Below are positions 8,208 through 17,460 of a DNA stretch of 64,000 nt, one piece after another (the first letter of the stretch is position 1; each line of letters opens with the position of its first letter). Source of the stretch: Owenweeksia sp964619125 (GTDB lineage Bacteria; Bacteroidota; Bacteroidia; Flavobacteriales; Schleiferiaceae). The stretch is taken from the NCBI GenBank assembly GCA_964619125.1, contig CAZUCA010000011.1:1-64000 (forward strand), read 5' to 3'. The notes below the pieces were generated by a model that was not told the DNA's origin, made no database searches, and worked only from the letters and a program-made list of their open reading frames with translations. The position numbers and the translations under genes were made by a program.

Positions 8208-8954
8208 TTGAAGGTAAAAACTATTCTCGTTTCTCAACCCGAACCTCAGACTGAAAACTCTCCCTATTATGATTTGGCTGAAAAGCATAAAGTAAAGGTT
8301 GACTTCAGACCTTTTATCCATGTTGCGGGTGTGGATGTTTCCGAAGTGCGCAAGCAAAAGATTAACCTGGCCAACTATACGGCGGTAATCCTCACCAGCC
8401 GCAATGCAGTGGACCATTACTTTAGAGTGGCGGAAGAAATGCGCTTTAGCGTGCCCAACGATATGAAGTATTTCTGTACCTCCGAGGCTATTGCCTATTA
8501 CCTGCAGAAGTATGTGGTGTACCGCAAGCGTAAGATTTACTTTGGCAATAATACTTTCAATGACCTTATTCCCCTGATGAAGAAACACAAGCAGGAGAAA
8601 TTTCTGCTGCCTTCATCTGATATCCTCAAGCCTCAGGTACCTAAGCTGCTGAAGGATGCAAAGATCAATTATACCCGTGCCATCCTCTATAACACCGTGA
8701 GTAGTGACCTCTCCGATCTCTCTGATGTCTACTATGATATCCTGGTGTTTTTCAGCCCCAGCGGTATTAAATCGCTCATGGAAAACTTCCCCGACTTTGA
8801 GCAAAAGAATACCCGCATAGCCGCCTTTGGCACCACTACCCAAAAAGCGGTTAAGGATGCCAAACTCAAGGTGGACATCAAGGCGCCTACGCCCAAAGCT
8901 CCCAGTATGACCATGGCCATCGAGCAATACATCAAGGAGGTCAATAAAAAATAA
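8208..8954 (+). CDS. hemD: Uroporphyrinogen-III synthase
   Basis: Cytoplasmic haem-pathway enzyme that closes and isomerises hydroxymethylbilane to uroporphyrinogen III. The 248-residue product has the two-lobe HemD pattern: an early VILTSRNAVDHYF segment, the domain-joining region, and a second-lobe VFFSPSGIKSL...IAAFGTTTQKAV stretch that is the family hallmark. The start is TTG at 8208, which gives the N-terminus MKVKTILVSQPEP typical of Bacteroidota homologues; no ATG fits. The gene has its own promoter inside DUF4271 and lies 46 bp before rnpA. Confidence 0.88.
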   Translation: MKVKTILVSQPEPQTENSPYYDLAEKHKVKVDFRPFIHVAGVDVSEVRKQKINLANYTAVILTSRNAVDHYFRVAEEMRFSVPNDMKYFCTSEAIAYYLQKYVVYRKRKIYFGNNTFNDLIPLMKKHKQEKFLLPSSDILKPQVPKLLKDAKINYTRAILYNTVSSDLSDLSDVYYDILVFFSPSGIKSLMENFPDFEQKNTRIAAFGTTTQKAVKDAKLKVDIKAPTPKAPSMTMAIEQYIKEVNKK

Positions 8955-9000
8955 TGTTCGGCAAGCCCTATCTTTAAGGGGGCACCGCAAAAGAAAAGTG

Positions 9001-9381
9001 ATGGGCTTTGGCATATCCAGAGAGGAGCGATTAAAGAAGCGCAAGCTGATCACAACCGTATTCCAGCAGGGGACTTCCGTAAAAGGATATCCCCTGTTGG
9101 CCGTTTATTACCATGCCCCTGACCTGGCTGTCCCCCGGCCGCAGGTGGCGTTTTCAGTGCCCAAGCGGAAGATCAAAACGGCGGTGAAACGCAATCTCCT
9201 TAAGCGCCGGATGCGCGAAGCATACCGATTGCATAGGTCGGTTCTGGCCACCACAGCAGCGGCCAATACGGCCATAATGTTTATCTATCTTCCGGCACAG
9301 CCTTTGAAGTACGCGGATATTGAAAAAGGAATGGCTAAGATCCTGGCCAAAATAGAGGGTGACAATGCCACCAGGGTATAA
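9001..9381 (+). CDS. rnpA: Ribonuclease P protein component
   Basis: Protein subunit of RNase P, which helps the catalytic RNA mature tRNA 5' ends. The product is 126 residues and very basic. The family signature occupies residues 63-76 (KRNLLKRRMREAYR), preceded by the FSVPKRK strand. ATG 9001 is preceded by an in-frame GTG at 8998, so the true start could be one codon earlier. No rpmH lies upstream here, unlike in many bacteria; the neighbours are hemD and an S41 protease gene. Confidence 0.95.
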   Translation: MGFGISREERLKKRKLITTVFQQGTSVKGYPLLAVYYHAPDLAVPRPQVAFSVPKRKIKTAVKRNLLKRRMREAYRLHRSVLATTAAANTAIMFIYLPAQPLKYADIEKGMAKILAKIEGDNATRV

Positions 9382-9458
9382 TCAAAATGTCTTTTACGTC
9401 GTTTTAATTACCTTCGTTAAACCCATATTTCTGCTCCATTCCTCAAAATCTGAGTACC

Positions 9459-11111
9459 ATGAAAAAAATTTCCAAGCTTCTGCTGGCCACCCTGGCTGGC
9501 GCCGCCATATACCTGTCGGTAGCCTATACCCCTGATTACTTTGAAATAAGTAAGCAGCTCGACATTTTCACCAATGTCTTTAAGGAGGTAAACCTGTATT
9601 ATGTGGATGAAACCGAGCCGGGTGAACTGATGACCGAGGCGGTGGAATCGATGCTGGCTTCGCTGGACCCCTACACCAATTACATTCCTGAGGAAAGGGT
9701 GGAAGACTACAAAATCCAGACGACTGGTAACTACGGCGGTATTGGCGCCACTATCCGAAAATACAAGGACGCTCTCTTAATTGCCCAGCCTTACGAAGGT
9801 TTTGCAGCCGATAAGGCCGGCCTGCTGGCCGGAGATCGCATCCTAAAGGTGGACGATCAGTCGGTAGCGGGTAAGAGCACCAGCGAGGTGAGTGATATCC
9901 TTAAAGGAGCACCCGGCACGGAGGTAACCCTGGAGATATTGCGCGACAAAGAAGTGCTCACCAAGGTGATTGAGCGCGAGGAAGTACAGGTAAAAAGTGT
10001 GCCCTATCACGGCATGGTGGCCGATGGCATTGCTTACATCTCACTCAGTAATTTCACCAACAAAGCCAGTAAGGAGGTAAAGGAAGCCTTGCGGGAATTG
10101 AAAAAGGAGCATGAAGTAAAAGGGGTGATACTGGATTTGCGCAGTAACCCCGGTGGACTGCTCAGTGAGGCGGTAAACGTATCCAACATTTTTATTGAGA
10201 AGGGTAAAGAAGTGGTGAAGACCAAAGGGAAAATGGAGGAATGGGAAAAGTCCTATAAAACTCTCAGTGGCCCGGATGATCTGGAAACGCCGCTGGCAGT
10301 GTTGATCAACACAGGCAGTGCTTCTGCTTCTGAAATTGTGGCCGGCACTATTCAGGATTACGATCGCGGGGTGGTAATAGGGCAGCGCAGCTTTGGCAAG
10401 GGCCTGGTACAGCAAACGCGCAAGCTTTCATACGGAGCCCAACTCAAAGTGACCATCGCCAAGTACTATACCCCCAGTGGACGCTGTATTCAGGCCATTA
10501 ACTATGCTGAGCGCGGCGAGGATGGCAGTGTGGTTAAAATACCGGATTCACTGCGTACCCGTTTTGCCACGGAGGCCGGACGGCCGGTGCTGGATGGCGG
10601 CGGTATCGACCCCGATATCGTGGTGGAGCAAAAGGAGATCAGCGAGGCGATAGTGGAATTGTACCGCAATCTGCTCATCTTTAACTATGCCACCCAGTAC
10701 ACCCGCAGCCACGATAAAATTGGGCCACCCAGAAGCTTTAGCCTGAGTGATGAAGAGTACCAGCATTTTCTCAATTACCTGGAAACGGAGAATTTTAGCT
10801 ACCAGACTGACACCGAAAAAATGCTGGAAAAGCTGGAGGCCACCGCCGCTGAGGAGGAGTCGCTGCAGGCCATTCAGGCCGAACTTGACCAGCTTCGCTC
10901 AACCTACCTGAGCCAGGCCAAAAATGAGCTGAAGACTTACCGTAAGGAAATCAAGCATTTGCTGGAAGAGGAAATCGTGGCGCGCTACTACTATACCAGT
11001 GGTCGCATTGCCAACGCCCTCAATGCTGATCCGGAGGTGTTGAAAGCGGTGGAAGTACTCAATAGCGACGAGCGCTATCATCAGGTACTTACCGCGGCCA
11101 TCCCTAACTAG
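9459..11111 (+). CDS. C-terminal processing peptidase, S41 family
   Basis: Periplasmic serine protease of the Ctp/Prc group, 550 residues. An N-terminal hydrophobic segment (about 6-24) acts as signal or anchor. A PDZ domain follows (about residues 90-170, GIGATI...AGLLAGDRIL), then the S41 catalytic core. The Ser/Lys dyad is visible as Ser289 in GSASASE and Lys314 in FGKGLVQQ, with the usual 25-residue spacing. The C-terminal 150 residues are charged and helical, with a likely coiled coil. It trims C-termini of envelope proteins in other bacteria; substrates here are unknown. The last 8 bases overlap the convergent ligase gene. Confidence 0.93.
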   Translation: MKKISKLLLATLAGAAIYLSVAYTPDYFEISKQLDIFTNVFKEVNLYYVDETEPGELMTEAVESMLASLDPYTNYIPEERVEDYKIQTTGNYGGIGATIRKYKDALLIAQPYEGFAADKAGLLAGDRILKVDDQSVAGKSTSEVSDILKGAPGTEVTLEILRDKEVLTKVIEREEVQVKSVPYHGMVADGIAYISLSNFTNKASKEVKEALRELKKEHEVKGVILDLRSNPGGLLSEAVNVSNIFIEKGKEVVKTKGKMEEWEKSYKTLSGPDDLETPLAVLINTGSASASEIVAGTIQDYDRGVVIGQRSFGKGLVQQTRKLSYGAQLKVTIAKYYTPSGRCIQAINYAERGEDGSVVKIPDSLRTRFATEAGRPVLDGGGIDPDIVVEQKEISEAIVELYRNLLIFNYATQYTRSHDKIGPPRSFSLSDEEYQHFLNYLETENFSYQTDTEKMLEKLEATAAEEESLQAIQAELDQLRSTYLSQAKNELKTYRKEIKHLLEEEIVARYYYTSGRIANALNADPEVLKAVEVLNSDERYHQVLTAAIPN

Positions 11112-12360
11112 CTTTGGGTTTACGCTTTACGGCCAGGGCCAGGTAGAGCAGCAAACTGTTGAGAAGCATTACCGCTTTAAAGCGCTCGAGCATGGACTCG
11201 GTGAGCATAGATAAAAAGAAAAAGAGGGTTACTGTAGCCAGTAGCCCTCTTTTGTTTTTTATGGCAAGCAAAAGATAGCGTCCGGGCAGCACTAGCAAGA
11301 TTAAAAAACCGGCCATGCCCACGGCCAGGGAAGTTTGCAGGTACTGGTTGTGGCAGTTAAAACCATTTTTAAGGCCCATCACAAAACCTTTTTCGCGGTA
11401 GCTTTTCATCAACTCATCACGGCTGTCACCGCTACCTACCCCACTTAGCCAGTTTTCCTCAATCACCGGCCAGGCACAGCTCCACTCGGCCAGACGAATG
11501 GTAAAACCAGTGTATTCTGACATCGAATTGGCAGAGAGATCGTAGCTAAGAGAGGGTTCTACCAGGAAGCGCTGCTTCACCTGTTTGGGTAGAAAGGGAA
11601 TGACGCTAAGGCCCAGGGCGAGGGCAATTCCCAGAGCTGCCAGGCTCTTTAAACGCCGCCGCCGGATCATTTCCACGATCAGGTAAATACCGCTGATAAG
11701 GGCGAAGGCCAGGATGTTCATGCGCCCTTGTAGCAGCAGCAGGAAAATCAGCAAAAAGCCAATCCAGAGAATACTTCGCCAGGTTCCTAAATTTTTGCGC
11801 CTATGCCAGATGATGAAGATGGCGCTGCCTACGTAAACGGAAAAGTAGGCGGGGTGCATAAGAGGATAGGCGAGACCGGTGTAAAAGAGGTGGTGTTCCT
11901 TTATCAAGCCGCTGGGGTAGTACTCATACCAACTGCCACTTTGCAGGTAATGCCAGCCGCCATCGGCCAGTGAAAAAACTGCCGCAGCGGTTACCGCCAG
12001 CGAAAAGGTAACACAGGCCTGATGCAGCTGCTCTTTGCTGATGGTGTAGCTTCCCATGGCGAGGGCAAAGGGAAGCAGGACAAAGGCCAGCAGCCCCTGC
12101 AGGTCCGACCAGGCTGCGCTTTGATTTTGGCTGTATGACACCCCGATCAGGTAGAGGCTGAAAAAAGCGAGGTGCAGCCATACTGCTGGCTCCTTAAAGC
12201 GGTGATGCTGCCAGCTTTCGCGCCCCCCGCTAAAGGCATTGATAAAAAGGAGGCCCATAAAGAGGCTGCTAAAAAAATTGGACCACACAATGCTGATCAG
12301 CAGCCCCAGGAATAGAAGGTGAAAGCGTTGCCGGTAAGTGCTGGAAAAGAGTTTGCTCAC
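11104..12360 (-). CDS. O-antigen ligase/polymerase family membrane protein
   Basis: A 418-residue protein with about ten to twelve membrane helices and one large periplasmic loop (about residues 255-325) containing the conserved WLSGVGSGDSRDEL and HNQYLQTSLAVG segments of the Wzy_C/WaaL-like family. It would polymerise lipid-linked repeats or ligate polysaccharide to lipid A core. The sequence alone does not separate these roles. It is the last gene of a six-gene minus-strand polysaccharide operon, its start overlapping the stop of the WecA-like gene by 4 bp. Confidence 0.82.
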   Translation of the reverse strand: MSKLFSSTYRQRFHLLFLGLLISIVWSNFFSSLFMGLLFINAFSGGRESWQHHRFKEPAVWLHLAFFSLYLIGVSYSQNQSAAWSDLQGLLAFVLLPFALAMGSYTISKEQLHQACVTFSLAVTAAAVFSLADGGWHYLQSGSWYEYYPSGLIKEHHLFYTGLAYPLMHPAYFSVYVGSAIFIIWHRRKNLGTWRSILWIGFLLIFLLLLQGRMNILAFALISGIYLIVEMIRRRRLKSLAALGIALALGLSVIPFLPKQVKQRFLVEPSLSYDLSANSMSEYTGFTIRLAEWSCAWPVIEENWLSGVGSGDSRDELMKSYREKGFVMGLKNGFNCHNQYLQTSLAVGMAGFLILLVLPGRYLLLAIKNKRGLLATVTLFFFLSMLTESMLERFKAVMLLNSLLLYLALAVKRKPKAS

Positions 12361-13436
12361 GATGCGTGGGATAATCTTTTGCGACGGTGTTTAATCAAAA
12401 AGGGCAGTTGTGAGATGGCAATGGCCGTTACCATAAGCAGGAGGAGCAGGTATTTAGCCCGCAGAAATTCATTGAGCCAGAAGGCAAATATCACAAAAGC
12501 GATGTTGACCGCCGCCAGGGTCAAAGTGGCGGTAATATGGTTGAGGCCAATATCGAGCAGGGCATGGTGAATGTGATTGCGGTCTGCCGTAAAGGGTGAA
12601 CGTTTAAGGATAAGCACCCGAATAAAGGTTACCCTGAGCGTGTCCATTATGGGAATGATAAGTACGGCCAGGGCAAAAACCATGGCGTCAATGTGTTCGA
12701 GAATAGTATCGGGATTGCGCTCGTTGGCCTGCAGGAAATAGATGGTGAGCAGGGAGGCAAAGAAACCGAGGATCATGGAGCCGGAATCCCCCATAAATAT
12801 GCGGGCATTGATAAAATTATAGCGGAGAAATGCCAGTTGGGAACCGGCAATGCAGAGGGCCAGGGTAAGGAAAAGAGGTTCGTTGAGGTAGTAAAACCAC
12901 CAGGCATACACGGTGCTGACGATGATACCGATTACCGAGCCCAGTCCGTTGATGCCATCAATAAAGTTGAAAGAGTTTATAATGCCAAGCAGAAAGAAGA
13001 AAGTAAGGCCTACGCTAACCCCATAGGGTAATTGATAGATGCCAAAAAGGCCGTAAAACTCTTCGAGGCGGATATCGCCCTGAAACACCACCACGGCAAT
13101 GGCGAGCAATTGCCCGATAAGCTTCTTATAAGGTACCAGGGGATAGAGATCGTCTTTAACGCCGGTGATAAAAAGGATAAAAAGTGCCACCAGCACTGAG
13201 TTGAGGGTGCTGTTGGCCAGGTGGGCAGTAAAGAAAACGAAGGAGATTATCAGGCCACCAAAAATGGCAATTCCTCCCAGGGGTGAAATGCGGTTGCCGT
13301 GTTTCTTGCGTTTGTCGGGGCGGTCGTACAGCTTTTTTATCAGGGAAAGGCGTATGATTGCCGGTATTGAAAAATACGTAATGACAAAGGCGGTTATAAA
13401 AGCGGCCAGGCAGATATATACTTGAAAGCTGCTCAT
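12357..13436 (-). CDS. WecA/MraY-type undecaprenyl-phosphate sugar-1-phosphate transferase
   Basis: Integral membrane enzyme (359 residues, about 11 helices) that starts a glycan by moving a GlcNAc-1-phosphate-type sugar onto undecaprenyl phosphate at the cytoplasmic face. All family motifs are present: KKHGNRISPLGG (45-55), the Asp pair at 95-96 in VKDDLYPLVPYK, NFIDGINGL (157-165), FMGDSGS (214-220) and the HIHH motif (288-291). It is more like WecA/TagO than MraY, given its operon of glycosyltransferases and the histidine motif. The start lies 22 bp after the preceding glycosyltransferase gene. Confidence 0.9.
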   Translation of the reverse strand: MSSFQVYICLAAFITAFVITYFSIPAIIRLSLIKKLYDRPDKRKKHGNRISPLGGIAIFGGLIISFVFFTAHLANSTLNSVLVALFILFITGVKDDLYPLVPYKKLIGQLLAIAVVVFQGDIRLEEFYGLFGIYQLPYGVSVGLTFFFLLGIINSFNFIDGINGLGSVIGIIVSTVYAWWFYYLNEPLFLTLALCIAGSQLAFLRYNFINARIFMGDSGSMILGFFASLLTIYFLQANERNPDTILEHIDAMVFALAVLIIPIMDTLRVTFIRVLILKRSPFTADRNHIHHALLDIGLNHITATLTLAAVNIAFVIFAFWLNEFLRAKYLLLLLMVTAIAISQLPFLIKHRRKRLSHAS

Positions 13437-13458
13437 AAAGCTGCAAAAGTACGATTAA

Positions 13459-14301
13459 CTACTTTGCTTGCGCTCCGCTTTTTTGGGTCAGCGCCTGATC
13501 GTTAATTCGCTTCCTTTCCCGGTCAAAGAACCAGCCGTATTTGTTGAAATATTGCCAGGCCGAACGAAGGTGGCGTTTGAGCTGGCTGCCACTTTTATAG
13601 CTGTCTTTTTGATATTCGTGGATTACCTGAACGCCGGGCCAGAAGAGGTTTTTTCCCTTGTGAAGAAGGCGCCGTGACAAATCCACATCTTCCAGGTAAA
13701 GGAAAAAGCGTTCGTCGAAGCCACCGATTTCCTGCAGCCAGGGCCGTCGGCAAAACATAAAACATCCGCTCAGCACCGGTACTTCCATTTCACGGCTGGC
13801 GCTGAATTGCCTGAGCTCATAGTCTGCCAGTGATGACTTAAACAGGCCTCGTAAAAAGCGGGGTATAAAGCGCCGGGCAAAAAGATCGAAAGGGGTGGGT
13901 AAAAGTTTGCGCAAGCCCTGATCCTCGCCATCGGGGTAGGTTACCAGTGGCATCAGCAGGCCACATTCGGGGCGCTGAGCCATATAGCCTATGAGTTTAG
14001 GGAGGACAGCGGGATCAAAATAAACATCGGGATTCAGGATCAGATGATAGGGCGCTGCCAGCTTGTTATCGAGAATAGCCTTGTTATGGGCGCTGCCATA
14101 GCCGATATTTTCGCTTTGCGGGCGGTATTCCACCTGCGGGGGCCATTGACGCTGAGCTAATTCAGGCGCGTGGCCAGGGTCATTGTCAATAAATATAAGG
14201 CGCAGGCGCAGCTCAGGATGGCTACAACTGTTGATCAGTTTGTTAATCTGCGCTTCGCTATTGTGGTACAACACCACCGATATAATGAGGTCGTAATTCA
14301 C
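13459..14301 (-). CDS. Glycosyltransferase family 2, rhamnosyltransferase-like
   Basis: A 280-residue GT-A fold enzyme expected at the cytoplasmic membrane face. The nucleotide-sugar site reads LILNPDVYF (about residues 87-95), and the acceptor-side acid motif is FDERFFLYLEDVDLSRRL (about 212-229). This pattern is typical of WbbL-like L-rhamnosyltransferases, though the sugar cannot be fixed from sequence. It has a basic C-terminal tail without a membrane helix. Its start overlaps the stop of the upstream glycosyltransferase by 4 bp, so it is translated as part of the polysaccharide operon. Confidence 0.87.
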   Translation of the reverse strand: MNYDLIISVVLYHNSEAQINKLINSCSHPELRLRLIFIDNDPGHAPELAQRQWPPQVEYRPQSENIGYGSAHNKAILDNKLAAPYHLILNPDVYFDPAVLPKLIGYMAQRPECGLLMPLVTYPDGEDQGLRKLLPTPFDLFARRFIPRFLRGLFKSSLADYELRQFSASREMEVPVLSGCFMFCRRPWLQEIGGFDERFFLYLEDVDLSRRLLHKGKNLFWPGVQVIHEYQKDSYKSGSQLKRHLRSAWQYFNKYGWFFDRERKRINDQALTQKSGAQAK

Positions 14302-15191
14302 GAGGGCTGAAAAAATTCCGGTTCAGTATTTTTTTTCTGGGCCAGCTTACGGTACATCTTACGCCGGTAGGCAGCCAGCCACAGGTAAATGGGCACAACT
14401 CTGAAGCTTCCGCGCAAGGCACTTACTACTGCTCCTGCTATGGCCCGAAGAGGAAGCAGCGCCGCCCGTCTTTCCAAGCCGTGCCTGAACATCACATAGA
14501 GATACCCATCGGTGTAGGAAGCAAAACGCTTTTTGAGAGCCTGCGTGTCCATATTGTCATATTTGCCAAAGCGCGAGGGGTGAAAGTTGCGCAGTTCACG
14601 GCGGTAAATAAAGTCGCTGTGCTGGCAGCAGCGCAGATAATAGTCGAGGTCTTCGGAGCTGGCCCACCTGGCGCCGGCACCGAGCTTTTCATCAAAATGT
14701 CCCACTGCCTTTACCACCGGCAGTGGAATGATGAGTGACACGCTGGCCACAAATGCTAACAGCTCTTCTTTGCCTCTCAGCTGCTCCTGCCGGGGATATT
14801 TTTTATAATCACGGCCATCTTCTTCACCCACCACCCGGCCCAGGTAAGCCTGCCCGGCAGTGGTGATTTTCTGATAGGCCTCAAAAAAGCTGCGATCAAA
14901 AGTGCTGTCATCATCGGGAAACATCAGGTGGCGGGCCTGCAACTGGTGTTGCCCGGCATAGTCGAGTCCTAAATTGCGGGCCGCCGACAGGCTTAGTTGA
15001 TCACCGTGATTGAGAGTGCTGATGCTGAGGAGGGGGTCACTACTTTCAAACCGGTAGCTGGGTCCCTGATTTACAATGAGCAGGTGCACCGGCTGCCCGG
15101 CAGTATTACCGGCAATTGACTGCTGCAGCTTTTCCAGCAAGTGGCGGTCGCGCCCGGTGGCAAGCATCAGTATGGCGGCAGTCTTACTCAT
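14298..15191 (-). CDS. Glycosyltransferase family 2
   Basis: A 297-residue glycosyltransferase with a less standard N-terminus (ILMLATGRDRH) but a clear metal-binding FPDDDSTF motif near residue 92 and a catalytic-acid-type ASSEDLDYYLR segment near residue 177. The C-terminal part (about residues 235-275) is hydrophobic and basic and may sit on the membrane. It overlaps both neighbours (4 bp and 8 bp), so it belongs firmly to the polysaccharide operon. Donor and acceptor sugars are unknown. Confidence 0.8.
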   Translation of the reverse strand: MSKTAAILMLATGRDRHLLEKLQQSIAGNTAGQPVHLLIVNQGPSYRFESSDPLLSISTLNHGDQLSLSAARNLGLDYAGQHQLQARHLMFPDDDSTFDRSFFEAYQKITTAGQAYLGRVVGEEDGRDYKKYPRQEQLRGKEELLAFVASVSLIIPLPVVKAVGHFDEKLGAGARWASSEDLDYYLRCCQHSDFIYRRELRNFHPSRFGKYDNMDTQALKKRFASYTDGYLYVMFRHGLERRAALLPLRAIAGAVVSALRGSFRVVPIYLWLAAYRRKMYRKLAQKKNTEPEFFQPS

Positions 15192-16158
15192 TTCTTACCG
15201 TGGTTGTGCCGGCGATAGGACTGAGGCGGTTGTAAATCATTTTAACCACTGGCTTTGGCAACAGCCTGGCCATCCACAAATAGGCGCGGGCTATTTTTAC
15301 CGAGGGATTTAATTGCAGGCAGGCCTTCAGATGTTTTATGGAATTGGCCCGCTGAAAATTGTGAAAAAGGTAGGAGCGCCCAAGGTATAGGTGGTACATG
15401 CTTTTTTTGAAGGAAGGAGTGCGGTCTTCCCCATCCTTGATTTCCTGCATCATGCGGAGGTCTTCGTCGCTCATGCTGCCCCGGCGGATGGCGCGCTGGC
15501 AGATTTCATCAAAGAGCTTGCTGTTGGCCTTGGCCGAAAGTGAGGTAGGAACTATGCGATACTTCACCACCACTTGCGGCAGCTGATATACCTTACCCTG
15601 CAATGACAGCTGGTACATCAACATATAGTCTACAATGTAGTGCTTTACCGGCTCGTAGTAACCCCCAACCGCATCAAAAGCCTGGCGGGTAAAGAGCACG
15701 GCGCTGTGCGTCCAGGGATTACGCCTGTCCTGATGACGGCGAATTTCCTCGTCCTTTACCGGCTTCATTTCGGTGTAGAGATAGTGGCCGTCTTTGTCGA
15801 TTATATCGGCATAGCCGCCGATGGCTACGTAGTCAGGATGCTTCTCCATAAAGGCGAACTGATGCTGAAGCTTGTCAGGCAACCACAGGTCATCGGCATC
15901 AATAATGGCAATATACTTACCGCTACTGGCGGCAATAGCGCGGTTTTTGGCCTTGGCCACGCCGGTATTTTTTTGCTCCAGCAGGCGTATGCGCTCATCC
16001 TTGAAGCCGCCTGCCACCGCGGTGGTGTCATCAGTAGAGCCATCATCCATAATGATAAACTCAAAATCACTAAAAGACTGATTTAATACCGATGCAATGG
16101 TTTCAGCGATATAAGGCTGGCCATTTTTTACAGACATTATTACACTTATCGCCGGCAT
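15184..16158 (-). CDS. Glycosyltransferase family 2, WcaA-like
   Basis: A 324-residue classic GT2 enzyme: ISVIMSVKNGQPYIAETIASV at the N-terminus (split here only by the reading), the MDDGSTDDT nucleotide site near residues 37-45, and IDADDLWLPDKL near residues 88-99 holding the DxD metal motif. The C-terminal third is helical and contains a LYLGRSYLFHNFQRA segment resembling a tetratricopeptide-like turn. It overlaps the next glycosyltransferase by 8 bp and the flippase by 1 bp. It probably adds one sugar to the lipid-linked repeat unit. Confidence 0.9.
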   Translation of the reverse strand: MPAISVIMSVKNGQPYIAETIASVLNQSFSDFEFIIMDDGSTDDTTAVAGGFKDERIRLLEQKNTGVAKAKNRAIAASSGKYIAIIDADDLWLPDKLQHQFAFMEKHPDYVAIGGYADIIDKDGHYLYTEMKPVKDEEIRRHQDRRNPWTHSAVLFTRQAFDAVGGYYEPVKHYIVDYMLMYQLSLQGKVYQLPQVVVKYRIVPTSLSAKANSKLFDEICQRAIRRGSMSDEDLRMMQEIKDGEDRTPSFKKSMYHLYLGRSYLFHNFQRANSIKHLKACLQLNPSVKIARAYLWMARLLPKPVVKMIYNRLSPIAGTTTVRNE

Positions 16159-17399
16159 CAGGATTTCTTAAGTTTTTGGTAGAAAAGCACGGTAGCAAAA
16201 ACCGCCACCATAACTTCAGTAATTAAGCGCACAGTAGCAGCACCCAGGGCTGCATAGCTGTTGATTAGCCAAAGATTTAATATCACACTGCTGACGCCGG
16301 TTACCATAATAAGGTACATATAGCTTTTGTCTTGCCGCAAAATTAGCAGTCCTTGCTGTAGGTGCATATGACCAAAACTGCCTACCGCGAGCATGGGGGC
16401 CATGATGGCCACCAACTGGGCAGCCTCCCGGTAATCCTCACCAAAGAGAATCCTTACAACCCAGGAAGAGAGAACTATCAGAAGGATGGTGGCAGCGGTG
16501 GAAACCAGGGCAAGCAGTATTAAGCTCTTGCGATGGCTGGCTCTGAACTCACCAGTGCCAGCCGCCATTTTTTGCGACAGGAAGGGAAAAAGGGCGCCAT
16601 GAAGGGGTTGAAAAAGGAAGCTTTGCGCAACGTTGATAAGCTTGGAAGCAGAAGCGAATAACCCCAGTTGCAGAGGGCTAAGGAGAAAGCCGCCGATCAG
16701 GAGGGAGCTGAAGCCATAAATACGGGTGAAGAAATTGGAGAAAAAGACAAAGCGTCCTTCCCATATTACCGCCTTTACGGCCTTGGCTTTTAGCTTAAGC
16801 CAGCTTAGGCCGGGCATTAGCCGGAAGGCCAGAATGAGGGTGATAATGCCTACCACCACCTGGGTGGCACCGCTGATAAAGGTGATGTAATAGAAATCCT
16901 GCTGATCGCGGATAAAGACAAAAATCAGCAGGGTTGCGAGGCCTTTAATGACTACGTTGGCCAGGGCAATCATCCCCAGCTTTTGGGTGCCGGCAAAAAG
17001 GAAGTGGGGGTAAAGGGCCCAACCCAGCACGATGGGAAAAGATATCCACAGCAGGTAGAGGTTTTCGCGAAAGCGGGGTATGCTGAACACCAGCAGGCTG
17101 AAAATTACCAGGCCAAGGCCAAAAAGAATGATCCGGGCCCACATCACCGAAGAAAATACCATGGAAAGGCGTGCGGGTAAATGACCGATTGCAGCAATTT
17201 TGCGGGTGGCAGTAGTATTAAAGCTATAATCCACAATTACCACAAAATACAGCATCACTACATTGGCAAACTCCACCAGCCCATAATTACTTGGACCCAC
17301 CACCCGGGTGATATAGGGGATGGTGATAAGGGGAAATAGGTAATTAGCTATTTGCGAAAGGCCCAAATAGCTGATATTTCGTGTTAGTTTTGCGCCCAA
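16158..17399 (-). CDS. Polysaccharide flippase, Wzx/RfbX-like
   Basis: A 413-residue protein with about 12 hydrophobic helices, starting NISYLGLSQIANYLFPLITIPY, as in oligosaccharide flippases of the MATE/MOP superfamily. It would move undecaprenyl-linked repeat units from the inner to the outer face of the inner membrane. The start is TTG at 17399; no upstream in-frame ATG exists and the next Met would remove the first two helices. It is the first gene of the operon that ends with the O-antigen ligase, with the methyltransferase-like gene divergent 61 bp away. Confidence 0.87.
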   Translation of the reverse strand: MGAKLTRNISYLGLSQIANYLFPLITIPYITRVVGPSNYGLVEFANVVMLYFVVIVDYSFNTTATRKIAAIGHLPARLSMVFSSVMWARIILFGLGLVIFSLLVFSIPRFRENLYLLWISFPIVLGWALYPHFLFAGTQKLGMIALANVVIKGLATLLIFVFIRDQQDFYYITFISGATQVVVGIITLILAFRLMPGLSWLKLKAKAVKAVIWEGRFVFFSNFFTRIYGFSSLLIGGFLLSPLQLGLFASASKLINVAQSFLFQPLHGALFPFLSQKMAAGTGEFRASHRKSLILLALVSTAATILLIVLSSWVVRILFGEDYREAAQLVAIMAPMLAVGSFGHMHLQQGLLILRQDKSYMYLIMVTGVSSVILNLWLINSYAALGAATVRLITEVMVAVFATVLFYQKLKKS

Positions 17400-17460
17400 G
17401 AAAAATATTTGTGGCGAAATTAATCTTTTTAGCCGCAGTGCCCGGATACTTCAGGCTGGA

